NCBI GenBank assembly: GCA_947496705.1
Contig: CANMDW010000001.1
Span: 124,001-188,000, forward strand
DNA: 64,000 nucleotides
Direction of reading: 5' to 3'
Source of the DNA: an uncultured Aquimarina sp.
Lineage (GTDB): Bacteria > Bacteroidota > Bacteroidia > Flavobacteriales > Flavobacteriaceae
Every line of letters begins with the position of its first letter. The stretch's first letter is position 1. A program made the position numbers and the translations under genes. This document shows, piece by piece, positions 28,858 through 36,855 of the stretch. A model generated the notes under the pieces. That model saw only the letters and a program-made list of their open reading frames with translations. It was not told the DNA's origin and did no database searches.

Positions 28858-29308
28858 AGACATTATCACTCGCATACCACTCGGCATAAGATGTTTCGGT
28901 TTCCTGAAGCTTCAATGAATGTAACACTATATTTTCAGGTAGTCGGGCTTTGATCTTTTTGGCAAAATCGATGGCCATATTTTCACTGGTAGGCTGATAA
29001 TCTACCAGAATTATATTATGCCCTCTTTGTTCAAGCTCTTTGGCCAGTTCTACATGAGGTGTATTTTTATTAAACACGGTAGCATGATCAAAAACATCTT
29101 CGATATCTTCTTTTACGATCTTTTTAAGATCTCCAAAATCAATGACCATCCCTAATTTTACATGGGATGTATCGGTGATAGGGGTGCCAATAACCGTGAC
29201 GCTCAATTTATAACTATGCCCATGAACATTTCTGCATTTGCCATCATACCCATACAAGGCATGGCCTGTTTCAAAAGAAAATTGCTTGGTGATACGAATC
29301 TTACTCAT
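28856..29308 (-). CDS. queD: 6-carboxy-5,6,7,8-tetrahydropterin synthase
   Basis: Converts 7,8-dihydroneopterin triphosphate to 6-carboxytetrahydropterin for queuosine tRNA modification. The 150 residues have the zinc ligands H16 (ETGHAL), H29 and H31 and the catalytic Cys25 in CRNVHGHSYKLSV. Further family features are VIDFGDLK near 55, DHATVFN near 74-80 and the C-terminal ETETSYAEWY with the substrate-binding Glu. TAACTTTG on the minus strand at 29337-29330 is a good -7 box 21 bp before the ATG. Confidence 0.93.
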   Translation of the reverse strand: MSKIRITKQFSFETGHALYGYDGKCRNVHGHSYKLSVTVIGTPITDTSHVKLGMVIDFGDLKKIVKEDIEDVFDHATVFNKNTPHVELAKELEQRGHNIILVDYQPTSENMAIDFAKKIKARLPENIVLHSLKLQETETSYAEWYASDNV

Positions 29309-29329
29309 CGCTTACTTTGTGATTTTTTG

Positions 29330-29337
29330 CAAAGTTA
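29330..29337 (-). promoter_or_regulatory. -7 box upstream of queD
   Basis: On the minus strand the sequence reads TAACTTTG, a full match to TAnnTTTG, ending 21 bp before the queD ATG. No -33 TTTG at proper spacing was seen. Confidence 0.45.
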
Positions 29338-29476
29338 CGGAAGATTACTTTCTCTTCCTTTTATTTGTATAGTAAACCAGAACCAGAACAATTCTCAGAA
29401 TGAGGAACAATCTATGGCCTCTTAAAAAGTTTGGTATATTGATTTTTTACTTATCTCTTGTAAGCCTGTCATTTTT

Positions 29477-29615
29477 GGGTATACGACAAATTTCTTTTCT
29501 GGAACTAAAAGTTTGCGTGAGGCCTGCCTGACCCTTTCTCATCCCGATAGTCTCGTATCGGGATGAGAAAGGGTCACGCCCAGAAAATTAAAAAAGGGAA
29601 ATTTGTCGTATACCC
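29477..29615. repeat. 139-bp palindromic element with 18-bp terminal inverted repeats
   Basis: The ends are perfect 18-bp inverted repeats: GGGTATACGACAAATTTC at 29477-29494 and its complement at 29598-29615. A 21-bp perfect inner stem (29529-29549 with 29556-29576, loop 6 nt) has the core TCCCGATA/TATCGGGA. The arms between are similar but imperfect. No reading frame fits inside. It resembles a non-autonomous mobile element (MITE); I do not recognise its transposase. It fills most of the 340-bp gap between the primase-like gene and queD. Confidence 0.8.
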
Positions 29616-29648
29616 TCATTTTTTAAAACTTATGTTATTAAAAACATT

Positions 29649-30314
29649 CTATTTTAAGAAAGTCGGTGTAAAACCACCTTGATAAGTTCCCGGTATTGGA
29701 ATCATATTATCTCCTGTCTGATCAACCGGATACATCTCTGTTATTTTTTTATACCAATTAGTTTTTGGTGCTTTCCTGGGATCGACTAACAAATGATAAC
29801 CTCCTCTTGTTTCGAGTATGTCATAAGAATCTTTGTCTAAAATCTCTTTTAAAAGGTTAAAATTCACGTCTTTTGTGTCAATATCAAAATCTACCACAAC
29901 ACCTCTACTTTGGCTTTTTTGAATACAGGATAATGCCTCTGCATGAATGTTATAATTAGAATTATCATTTTCAATCAACTGCAAACATTTCTTCATCATT
30001 AAAAAGGTTGCTTTCTTCATATTTCTCGGATTAGGAGTTATGTATAAAGCTAAAGACTCCTGAGGAGCTTCTCCTTCTTTTAATTTATATGCTCCAACCT
30101 CTATTTCAAGGTGTTTGATTTTTTCTATTAATCGTTCTTTATTTGATGTAAATCTTTTTAATTGAGTCTTATCATTTGACCTAATCTGGTCATCACAATA
30201 TTTTTTCCTGGCAAACAATGAACAATAATATTTTTCATTTTCTTGTAATTCTGGCAACCAGTCTATAAAATCAGATAAAGCTTTTTCATCATTTATTATA
30301 ATGTATTTGTTCAT
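29649..30314 (-). CDS. Small protein with primase-polymerase (AEP)-like motifs
   Basis: A 221-residue cytosolic protein. I cannot assign a named family. Two stretches look like archaeo-eukaryotic primase motifs: VVVDFDID (139-146), with acidic residues after a hydrophobic strand, and ETRGGYHLLV (168-177), with the conserved glycine pair and His174. GDNMIPIPGTYQGGFTP at 201-217 may hold the third element. The N-terminal half has a basic helix (QLKRFTSNKERLIEKIKHLE) and LYITPNPRNMKKATF. No helicase or other replication gene is adjacent. If AEP-like it could act in repair or nucleotide transfer; this is inference. Confidence 0.6.
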   Translation of the reverse strand: MNKYIIINDEKALSDFIDWLPELQENEKYYCSLFARKKYCDDQIRSNDKTQLKRFTSNKERLIEKIKHLEIEVGAYKLKEGEAPQESLALYITPNPRNMKKATFLMMKKCLQLIENDNSNYNIHAEALSCIQKSQSRGVVVDFDIDTKDVNFNLLKEILDKDSYDILETRGGYHLLVDPRKAPKTNWYKKITEMYPVDQTGDNMIPIPGTYQGGFTPTFLK

Positions 30315-30335
30315 GTGTTTAAGTCTTTTTTAATT

Positions 30336-30361
30336 GAAGTGATTTAAACTTTTTTCAATTG
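30336..30361 (+). repeat. Dispersed AT-rich repeat copy (GAAGTGATTTAAAC type)
   Basis: GAAGTGATTTAAAC followed by TTTTTTCAATTG matches the end of the 32974-33203 element with one mismatch over 26 bp. It lies 22 bp upstream of the start of the primase-like gene, which is read leftward. The rest of the gap to 30507 has no gene. Confidence 0.7.
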
Positions 30362-30507
30362 TCTGTAAAATTAATTGAGAATCCTGAAGCCTTGGGATAA
30401 ACATTTCTTTTTCTGAAATGATTGTTCAAATTTCTTAATGTTCATTTCTGTGTATCCAATTCTTCTATTTATGTATTAGATTTTGAGCTGTTTTATTGAT
30501 TGAATAG

Positions 30508-31275
30508 CTATTTTTTGAATTTTTCCAAAGCCTTTTTAGTAAATTCAGAAAGTACCAAACCGCCAGAAATAGCTGCTCTTTGTGGTAGTAATTGTTGCCA
30601 ATGATCGGTTCCTTGCCAGCTAATTTTTTTCATTTGCTGTGTCGCTTTTGGATGGTAACCCGCCAGTTTATCGGCAAATAGCTGTACTTCTTTATCTAAT
30701 TCTTTGGTAGTTTCAAAAACCCGGGCATATAATCCTTGTTCTTTGGCCCAGTAGGCATTTTTCCATTGTGATGCATCCCAGGATAAAGCTTCAAAAGCTG
30801 CTACTCCTATTTTACGGGATACTACGGGTTCTATTACAAAAGGGCCAATCCCAATCGTTAACTCACTTAACTTAATGGAAGCAGCTTCGGTTGCCAGACA
30901 ATAATCACAAGCTGAAACCAGACCTACGCCTCCGCCAACTGCTTTACCTTGAATTCTTCCTATAATTGGTTTTTTACAACGGCGCATGGCATTGATCACA
31001 TTGGCGAATCCAGAGAAGAATTGTTTTCCATCGTCAAGATTGGTAATTGCAATCAGCTCATCAAAAGAAGCACCGGCACAAAATGCCCGATCTCCTTCAG
31101 ATTTTAAAATGATTACGTTTACGGCTTCATCTTCAGACAACAGATCAAAAGCTTTTATCAATCTTTCTAGCAACTCTGATGGAAAAGAATTACTGGCAGG
31201 GTGCCCAAATTCTATAGTGGCGATATTGTTTTCAATATGAGTATATAAACTTCCGTTGGGTCGGGTTGTAGTCAT
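30508..31275 (-). CDS. Enoyl-CoA hydratase/isomerase family protein
   Basis: A 255-residue crotonase-fold enzyme. The oxyanion hole regions are FCAGASFDEL near 66-75 and GKAVGGGVGLVSACDYCLA near 109-127. The catalytic region LSELTIGIGPFVIEP contains Glu in the usual place. The C-terminal trimerisation helix is present. It may act in fatty acid or branched-chain amino acid degradation (methylglutaconyl-CoA hydratase type); sequence alone does not decide. It lies 31 bp downstream of the MATE gene. A TATTTTTG box (minus strand 31302-31295) precedes the ATG. Confidence 0.88.
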   Translation of the reverse strand: MTTTRPNGSLYTHIENNIATIEFGHPASNSFPSELLERLIKAFDLLSEDEAVNVIILKSEGDRAFCAGASFDELIAITNLDDGKQFFSGFANVINAMRRCKKPIIGRIQGKAVGGGVGLVSACDYCLATEAASIKLSELTIGIGPFVIEPVVSRKIGVAAFEALSWDASQWKNAYWAKEQGLYARVFETTKELDKEVQLFADKLAGYHPKATQQMKKISWQGTDHWQQLLPQRAAISGGLVLSEFTKKALEKFKK

Positions 31276-31306
31276 CGCTAATATATTTTATATTCAAAAA
31301 TACAAA

Positions 31307-32635
31307 TCACAGTGCTGCTTTTACATATTTTTTCTGAAACTTAATGACTAATGCTACCCCACGGATAAACATCCATACCGATATGGCAATCCAAACACCG
31401 TGTAATTGCCAATCTAAATACCGGGCAATTAGCAGCATGGGAAGAAATCCTAAAAAAGTAGAGCCTACCAGTACATTGCGCAGATATCCCGTTTCTCCAA
31501 GGCCTTTAAAAATACCATCTCCAACAAATGCCAGTGCGTTTATGGGTAACATAATGACAACGATATAGAAAAAGCCCTTAAAAATGGTTAAAACCTCTTG
31601 ATCTTTAGAAAAAATACCTGCCAGTTGTTCAGGAAAAAGTAATGCGATCCCTCCCAAGACACAAGCCACAATGACCCCATATATGTTTACTTTTTTTGCC
31701 ATCGCCACCAAAGTGGGATAATCTTTGGCTCCCAATAACCTTCCGCCCAAGATATTCCCTGCACCGCCATAACCATCAATAAAAAAGGCAAAAAACAACC
31801 ATAACTGTATGGCAATAGTATGTGCTGCAATATAATTTGTTCCTAAATTTGTTGCCTCTCTCACTGCCAGCATCAAGGTAATGTTTAGCGCAAGCGAACG
31901 AATAAAAAGATTACCACTCATTACCAGGAATCGTTTCATCTCTGGGTGCCATGGTTTTTTCAGTTGTAAGGATACATCGGTCTTTTTAAGGAGCAATATA
32001 AAAGATAACACTGCCATCAAAATCTGTGAAATCAAACTCGCCCAGGCAGCACCTTCAAGGTTCATAGGTTCTACGACACCTTCTATTCCGTATACCAATG
32101 CAAAATCTAGAGCAACATTGGCCGCTACACCTATCAAAGCAATAACCATTGGCCAAAAAGTATTTTGTAACCCCTTGAAAATTCCGAATATGGCAAACAC
32201 AAATAAAGATAGTGGAAACCCCCAAACCCGAATGCTATAATACGAAATACAATACTCCAGCACTTGCCCCTTGGCTTCTAGTAACTCGAAAATTTCCCTT
32301 ATAAAAGGAACCGTTGCCACAAGAATGGTGATGCTAAGTCCAATATTAAATAGAATAGCCTGGGCTGGTAATGTTTTTACCTCATCTAATTTTCCTGCAC
32401 CCAGATACTGTGATATGATTGCCGAAATCACCGCTGTGGTTTGAGCAAGTACCCATATCAACATGGAAAGAAATGAACCTACAATACCTACAGCCGCCAA
32501 AGATTCTGTACCATTTACAGGAATATTACCCACTATTGCAGTATCGGTAGCCGATAAAATGGGCTCTGCAATCCCCGAAATAATCGCGGGAATAGCCAGT
32601 TTATTAATATTTTTAAAACTAATCACAGTATTCAT
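31307..32635 (-). CDS. MATE family efflux transporter
   Basis: A 442-residue inner-membrane protein with about twelve hydrophobic helices in two homologous halves, typical of MATE cation-coupled drug or metabolite exporters. The first half contains ISGIAEPILSATDTAIVGNI and the second ILGGRLLGAKDYPTLVA. It belongs to the DinF/NorM-like branch by eye, but the subfamily is uncertain. Its start overlaps the end of the broken acetyltransferase remnant by 4 bp (32632-32635). Confidence 0.9.
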   Translation of the reverse strand: MNTVISFKNINKLAIPAIISGIAEPILSATDTAIVGNIPVNGTESLAAVGIVGSFLSMLIWVLAQTTAVISAIISQYLGAGKLDEVKTLPAQAILFNIGLSITILVATVPFIREIFELLEAKGQVLEYCISYYSIRVWGFPLSLFVFAIFGIFKGLQNTFWPMVIALIGVAANVALDFALVYGIEGVVEPMNLEGAAWASLISQILMAVLSFILLLKKTDVSLQLKKPWHPEMKRFLVMSGNLFIRSLALNITLMLAVREATNLGTNYIAAHTIAIQLWLFFAFFIDGYGGAGNILGGRLLGAKDYPTLVAMAKKVNIYGVIVACVLGGIALLFPEQLAGIFSKDQEVLTIFKGFFYIVVIMLPINALAFVGDGIFKGLGETGYLRNVLVGSTFLGFLPMLLIARYLDWQLHGVWIAISVWMFIRGVALVIKFQKKYVKAAL

Positions 32636-32929
32636 ACCAGAAGCTCATAACAATAGAAAGGATATTCATTTTGCGTGAGTAAACAGACGCTCCCCAACCT
32701 TTGATATCCCCGGGTTTCATAAAATTTTTGGTTGCGGTTATTTTGGCCGAAGGTATCCAGTCGCACAGATTGATATTGATTCTTTTTGGCAAAATCCTCG
32801 GCAAAATCCATTAATTCGGTTAAAACAACAATTCCTTTGATATATGCCATTTGCTATCATCACTCTGGCGCAAGCTTGTGTTAATTTGAGAATACAATCC
32901 AGATCAGATAGTAATATTTTACAAATCAT
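32632..32929 (-). pseudogene. GNAT acetyltransferase remnant with internal deletion
   Basis: Two frames on the minus strand together look like a GNAT family acetyltransferase. The N-terminal part (from ATG 32929) reads MICKILLSDLDCILKLTQAC and on to MIANGIYQ, as in intact members. The C-terminal part (frame starting 32850) reads LMDFAEDFAKKNQYQSVRLD, then NRNQKFYETRGYQRLG and ends with PFYCYELLV, also typical. The middle with the acetyl-CoA loop (about 60-70 residues) is missing and the halves are in different frames. The 3' end overlaps the MATE start by 4 bp. Confidence 0.75.
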
Positions 32930-32973
32930 ATTTTGGCAAACGCCAAAAGTACTAACTTTATGTTTTAGATAAT

Positions 32974-33203
32974 GAAGTGGTTTAAACTTTTTTCAATTGG
33001 CTATAAACCTGCCTGCCTTGCGGCGAGCAGACAGGAATGGTCTTTTGCACTCAATTTTTGTCTTTTCCTTACTCCGTAGCGCTGCTATGAAGTGCAAAAA
33101 AGTCTTCAATTGATTACAAAACCCCTATTTCCTGCCCGCCCGGCAGGCGGGTTCGCTTCAATTCTACCTGTCGGCAGACAGGCAAAAAAGTTTAAACCAC
33201 TTC
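32974..33203. repeat. 230-bp element with 20-bp perfect terminal inverted repeats
   Basis: GAAGTGGTTTAAACTTTTTT at 32974-32993 and its complement at 33184-33203 bound a palindrome-rich segment. Inside are CCTGCC/GGCAGG hairpins at about 33009-33035, 33131-33151 and 33167-33182, and TCTTTTGCACT mirrored by AGTGCAAAAAAG. No coding frame. It resembles a non-autonomous mobile element. Related single ends occur at 30336-30361 and 39796-39815. With its flanks it makes up the 439-bp gap before the Usp gene. Confidence 0.8.
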
Positions 33204-33368
33204 AATAGTTGCTGATGGTATTCTGATACATATTTACATAAACTTTAAGAAATGAAAAACCCATTTTTCTTCTCAAAAATGGATTTAAAGCTTTATTTAT
33301 TAATAAAATACCAAGTAAAAGTTCTAAAATTGTAATTTTATGATCTTAATCACAAATCAAATTGATAC

Positions 33369-34172
33369 ATGAACAATATACTGGTTCCTTTGGAGGTATC
33401 TGAAAATTCAATGAATACTACGCAACAACTTCAATATGCAATAGATTTTGCAAGAGAACTAAAAGCTGTAGTATATGTTATAAAGGTCTTTAAAGAATTG
33501 CCCAGGTCTGGAAGTTTACCTTCTGTAAATAAAACGCTTAAGGAAATTTCTGAATCTTTGATAGAAGAAGAACTAGCAGGTGTAGATAGAAAAGGAGTGA
33601 ATGTTATAGCGTATCCGTTGGAAGGTGATCTTCTTGAGGAAATCCCTAAATTTAATTTAGAGCATTCTATTGATCTGATTGTTCTCAATCCGAATAGTTC
33701 AGATATTAAGGATCCTTATTTCTTATGTGGAGTTTCGGGGGCTTTGGTTAAAAAAACAGAAATTCCAATATTGATTGTTCCCGAAAAATATTCTTTCAAA
33801 CCCATTAAAAAGATATTAATGGCAGTAAAGTCTGGAATCGTAAAAAAGAAAAATGCTTTGGCGCCTATAAAAGAAATTTTAAGTACATTTGGTGCCGAAA
33901 TGCAGTTGCTTCAAGTGAAAACAGTGGAGTTTTTACCTGAAGATTCTGAGTTTCACAAAGACCTGGGAGAAATTATTTCATCCTATAAGTCTTCTGAAAA
34001 TGCTACTTTATTTCAGGGTGTTTTGGAACATCTCAATGAGAACCATCCTGATCTGATTTGTGTTTTCAGGCGTAAACGAGGCTTTTTTGCCAAACTTTGG
34101 GAAGAAAACACTGTACTCAAAAAAGATTTTGAAAGCAGAATTCCTTTACTGGTTTTACGAGGATCCGATTAA
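33369..34172 (+). CDS. Universal stress protein, tandem Usp domains
   Basis: A 267-residue protein of two Usp-like domains (about 1-140 and 150-267). The first starts NNILVPLEVSENS and ends in ALVKKTEIPILIVPEK; the second starts IKKILMAVKSG and ends with RIPLLVLRG. The ATP-binding G-x2-G-x9-G motif is not clear, so nucleotide binding is doubtful. Such proteins respond to starvation or membrane stress; mechanism unknown. It is a single gene between the inverted-repeat element and tRNA-Ala. Confidence 0.88.
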   Translation: MNNILVPLEVSENSMNTTQQLQYAIDFARELKAVVYVIKVFKELPRSGSLPSVNKTLKEISESLIEEELAGVDRKGVNVIAYPLEGDLLEEIPKFNLEHSIDLIVLNPNSSDIKDPYFLCGVSGALVKKTEIPILIVPEKYSFKPIKKILMAVKSGIVKKKNALAPIKEILSTFGAEMQLLQVKTVEFLPEDSEFHKDLGEIISSYKSSENATLFQGVLEHLNENHPDLICVFRRKRGFFAKLWEENTVLKKDFESRIPLLVLRGSD

Positions 34173-34256
34173 TAAATAGTAAATAGGGATGTAGCTTCCC
34201 GCCTTCGCTCCGGTACTACGGAACAGGCGTTTCGCTACGTTCCAGAACAGAAAAAT

Positions 34257-34330
34257 GGGGATGTAGCTCAGCTGGCTAGAGCGTTTGACTGGCAGTCAAG
34301 AGGTCGTGGGTTCGAGTCCCATCTTCTCCA
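34257..34330 (+). tRNA. tRNA-Ala (GGC)
   Basis: Cloverleaf of 74 nt. Acceptor GGGGATG pairs with CTTCTCC, including the G3-U70 pair that marks alanine tRNA; positions 6 and 67 are a T-T mismatch. D arm starts GCTC. The anticodon stem TTTGA/TCAAG closes the loop CTGGCAG, giving anticodon GGC (codons GCC, GCU). T arm GTGGG-TTCGAGT-CCCAT. CCA is not encoded. A 10-bp stem terminator follows. Confidence 0.93.
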
Positions 34331-34341
34331 CAGATGAACAG

Positions 34342-34376
34342 AAGTCTGCACTATTGTGCGGGCTTTTGTGTTTTTT
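34342..34376 (+). terminator. Terminator after tRNA-Ala
   Basis: AAGTCTGCAC (34342-34351) pairs with GTGCGGGCTT (34356-34365), including G-T pairs, followed by a T-rich run. Confidence 0.75.
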
Positions 34377-34762
34377 ATCTATAGAATGCAGAAGCGTTAA
34401 TCTGATACGCCAGGAGCAGCAGGGGCTTAGTTTATATAATGTTACTGATTTTTTGTGATGCAATTGTATTATGATTGGTAATTTTAGTTTTGTATCTGTT
34501 TTTAGAAGGGTATATCAAATTTTGTAATGTTATATTTTTGGTGGTTATCGCTGAAATTTCAACCTTGTTAACTGAAATAGGAGCCAGACAGGTCCAAATT
34601 GGAGTCTTCAAGATTAAACCGAGGGTCTTTTTGGTTTATTGGAAGGTCTTTTTGGTCTAATACCATAACTCGGGTTAAAAAAATAATCATCCTAAAAAGG
34701 AGTTTTTAATAGTGAGTTGTTTTTATTAATACAAACAATTAATAAAGCAAAACACAAAGCCG
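34377..34762. other. Gene-poor AT-rich gap after tRNA-Ala
   Basis: No convincing gene. GGTCTTTTTGGT occurs twice within about 35 bp near 34624-34658, a short direct repeat. A 61-codon frame beginning TTG at 34475 lacks family features. Confidence 0.5.
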
Positions 34763-34891
34763 ATGTATACGATTAAAAAAATGTTGAAGGATAAAATGCT
34801 ATTAGGCGGAGTTTTTATTATTCTTTATTGTATGGTGTTGACATACTTTTTAATTCAGGAATATATCCCTCATAATTTTTATCAGTATTAA
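34763..34891 (+). CDS. 42-residue single-pass membrane peptide
   Basis: ATG at 34763 to TAA at 34889-34891. A basic N-terminus (MYTIKKMLKDKM) is followed by one clear membrane helix (LLGGVFIILYCMVLTYFLI) and a short polar tail, giving a positive-inside, C-out topology. It is too short for family assignment, but the composition and the terminator at 34974 favour a real gene. No Shine-Dalgarno is needed in this phylum. It may be a small stress or regulatory membrane protein; function unknown. Confidence 0.5.
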   Translation: MYTIKKMLKDKMLLGGVFIILYCMVLTYFLIQEYIPHNFYQY

Positions 34892-34973
34892 AACGTATTA
34901 CCCCTTAACACATTTGTTTTAAAAGAGCCTTTTTTATAATAGCGTTGATTGTAAATGAGGTTTATCAGATACA

Positions 34974-34999
34974 GGCCTTCAAGTTTTTTGAAGGTCTTT
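34974..34999 (+). terminator. Intrinsic terminator after the small membrane peptide
   Basis: GGCCTTCAA (34974-34982) pairs with TTGAAGGTC (34988-34996), with one G-T pair, followed by TTT. The remaining bases to the SDR gene include TAGATTTG at 35154-35161, a plausible -7 box about 60 bp before the ATG at 35221. Confidence 0.75.
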
Positions 35000-35153
35000 C
35001 TGTTTTGCCTATGATCAAACTTTTGCTTTAGCCTGGATTCCAAGACAATTTTAAATGTAACATAAGATTGCTAGTTGGCATCTAAAGCATGCAATTGTTA
35101 GTAGTAATGTAAGCTGAAATTTCAGTAATAAATTGATTTGGCAAAGACAACAT

Positions 35154-35161
35154 TAGATTTG
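35154..35161 (+). promoter_or_regulatory. -7 box upstream of the SDR gene
   Basis: TAGATTTG fits TAnnTTTG. ATTG at 35132-35135, 18 bp upstream, is a near -33 element. It would give a leader of about 55 nt before ATG 35221. Confidence 0.45.
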
Positions 35162-35220
35162 GACAAGAAGAAGTGTCTATTCCAAACCATCTTTGCAGTG
35201 TAAATTCTAAAAAAATAAAA

Positions 35221-36066
35221 ATGGACACTAAAAAAGTATGGTTTATTACAGGAGCATCAAAAGGTTTGGGGTTAACATTAGCTGCAAAATTATTAGCTAA
35301 AGGATTCAAGGTTGCTGCGACTTCAAGAAATAAGCAAGCATTAATTAATGAAATTGGAGGCGAAAACGAAAATTTCATTCCAATTGAAATGGATGTACCC
35401 GAAAACAAAGATGTTGAAAAAGCTATTGAAACAACAATCAGACATTTCGGACGAATAGACATTGTCGTAAACAATGCTGGTTATAGTCAAATAGGAACTA
35501 TAGAAGAACTTTCAGAAGAAGAAGTAAAAAATAATTTTAATGTAAATGTGTTTGGCTCACTGAATGTAATTCGCAATGCCGCACAGCACCTGCGCAAACA
35601 AAAGTCTGGGCATATTTTTAACATTGCTTCAATTGGTGGTTTCATTGGCAACTTTGCCGGGTTTGGTATTTATTGTTCAACAAAGTTTGCTGTAGCTGGG
35701 TTTACTGAAGCACTTGCTGAAGAAATGAAATCATTCAACGTGAATACCACTTTGGTGTATCCTGGCTATTTTAGAACGAACTTTTTATCTAAAGGCTCTG
35801 TTCAAACACCATCTAACCCTATTGCAGAATACAAAGCTGCACGTGAAATGGAACAAGCACACTTGAATGATATAAACGGCAATCAACCCAATGACCCAGA
35901 AAAGGCAGTAGATGTCTTTATCACTTTAAGCGAACAAAAAAATCCACCAGTGCACTTTTTTATGGGAGAAGATGCCTATCACTATGCCAACCTGAAAATT
36001 GAAACTATTCAGAAGACAATGGAAGAACATAAAATATTAGGGACTTCAACAGGGTTCAACCGTTAA
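35221..36066 (+). CDS. Short-chain dehydrogenase/reductase
   Basis: A 281-residue classical SDR. I use ATG 35221; an upstream GTG at 35173 would add 16 non-conserved residues. The cofactor motif TGASKGLG lies at 10-17, NNAGYSQIG follows the third strand, and the catalytic Tyr151 and Lys155 are in YCSTK. The C-terminus FMGEDAYHYANLKIE is like that of oxidoreductases acting on small carbonyls. It is 13 bp upstream of the SnoaL/Atu4866 gene and the AraC gene follows, so it is likely one unit; substrate unknown. Confidence 0.88.
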   Translation: MDTKKVWFITGASKGLGLTLAAKLLAKGFKVAATSRNKQALINEIGGENENFIPIEMDVPENKDVEKAIETTIRHFGRIDIVVNNAGYSQIGTIEELSEEEVKNNFNVNVFGSLNVIRNAAQHLRKQKSGHIFNIASIGGFIGNFAGFGIYCSTKFAVAGFTEALAEEMKSFNVNTTLVYPGYFRTNFLSKGSVQTPSNPIAEYKAAREMEQAHLNDINGNQPNDPEKAVDVFITLSEQKNPPVHFFMGEDAYHYANLKIETIQKTMEEHKILGTSTGFNR

Positions 36067-36079
36067 AAACTATATAACA

Positions 36080-36838
36080 ATGGAAACAAGAAGCTTTCAA
36101 GCACACAGCATTTGGGTATTTGTATTGACTTTATTATGTATTGCAGCTTGTCACAGACATCCTAAATCTATTAGTATGACCAATCAAACTGAGAAAAACA
36201 AACAAATTATCAAAACAAAATTCGAACAATGGATCAGCGGTGAAGGAAACTTTTTTGATCTTTTGGCAACAGATGTAGAGTGGACTGTTGCAGGAAAAGC
36301 TCCATACTGCGGCGCTTACAATGGCAAAGATAATTTTATGAAGCAAGCCGTAACACCAATTACGGCAAAATTGAATTCGCCCATACAGCCAGAACTCGTT
36401 AGTCTTACAGCCGAAAACGATATTGTTTGGTTGAATTGGAAAGGAACAGCTACCACCATTACTAACGAATCGTATGAAAATCACTATGCGTGGATGCTCA
36501 CTATAAAAAGTGATTCCATTATTAGAGCTACCGCTTTTTTAGATACTTATGAACTTTCAAAATTGAAGAATATGCAATATGAAAATATAAAAACAATAGA
36601 AGAAACCAAGGATTATATTGGTATGTGGGTAACCGAAGATGGTTATATTCGCCACGAACTATTACCCAATAATCGTTATGACGAAGCTAGAGGAAATCGA
36701 AAAAGTGCATACCAAGGCAACTATAAAATATTGGGAAATCATATCGACTATAAAGATGATACAGGATTCACTGCCGACGAAGAATTTAAAAACGGAATTC
36801 TTTACCACGCAGGAATGATTTTATATAAAGAGGATTAA
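36080..36838 (+). CDS. SnoaL-like plus Atu4866-domain lipoprotein-like protein
   Basis: A 252-residue exported protein. The hydrophobic start ends LLCIAACHRHP with a possible lipobox Cys (Cys24). Residues about 38-170 form a SnoaL/NTF2-like cone (GKAPYCGAYNGKDNFMKQ, VWLNWKGTATT). The last 75 (YIGMWVTEDGYIRHELLPNN through DYKDDTGFTADEEF) match the small Atu4866 domain closely, as I remember it. The fusion is unusual but each half is recognisable. It likely binds a small ligand or acts on the same substrate as the SDR upstream. Confidence 0.8.
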   Translation: METRSFQAHSIWVFVLTLLCIAACHRHPKSISMTNQTEKNKQIIKTKFEQWISGEGNFFDLLATDVEWTVAGKAPYCGAYNGKDNFMKQAVTPITAKLNSPIQPELVSLTAENDIVWLNWKGTATTITNESYENHYAWMLTIKSDSIIRATAFLDTYELSKLKNMQYENIKTIEETKDYIGMWVTEDGYIRHELLPNNRYDEARGNRKSAYQGNYKILGNHIDYKDDTGFTADEEFKNGILYHAGMILYKED

Positions 36839-36855
36839 CTATTAAATTTGTAGAA

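Noticed and set aside
34475..34660. 61-codon frame starting at TTG, hydrophobic
   Set aside because: No ATG, no family features, and no promoter or terminator at proper distance.
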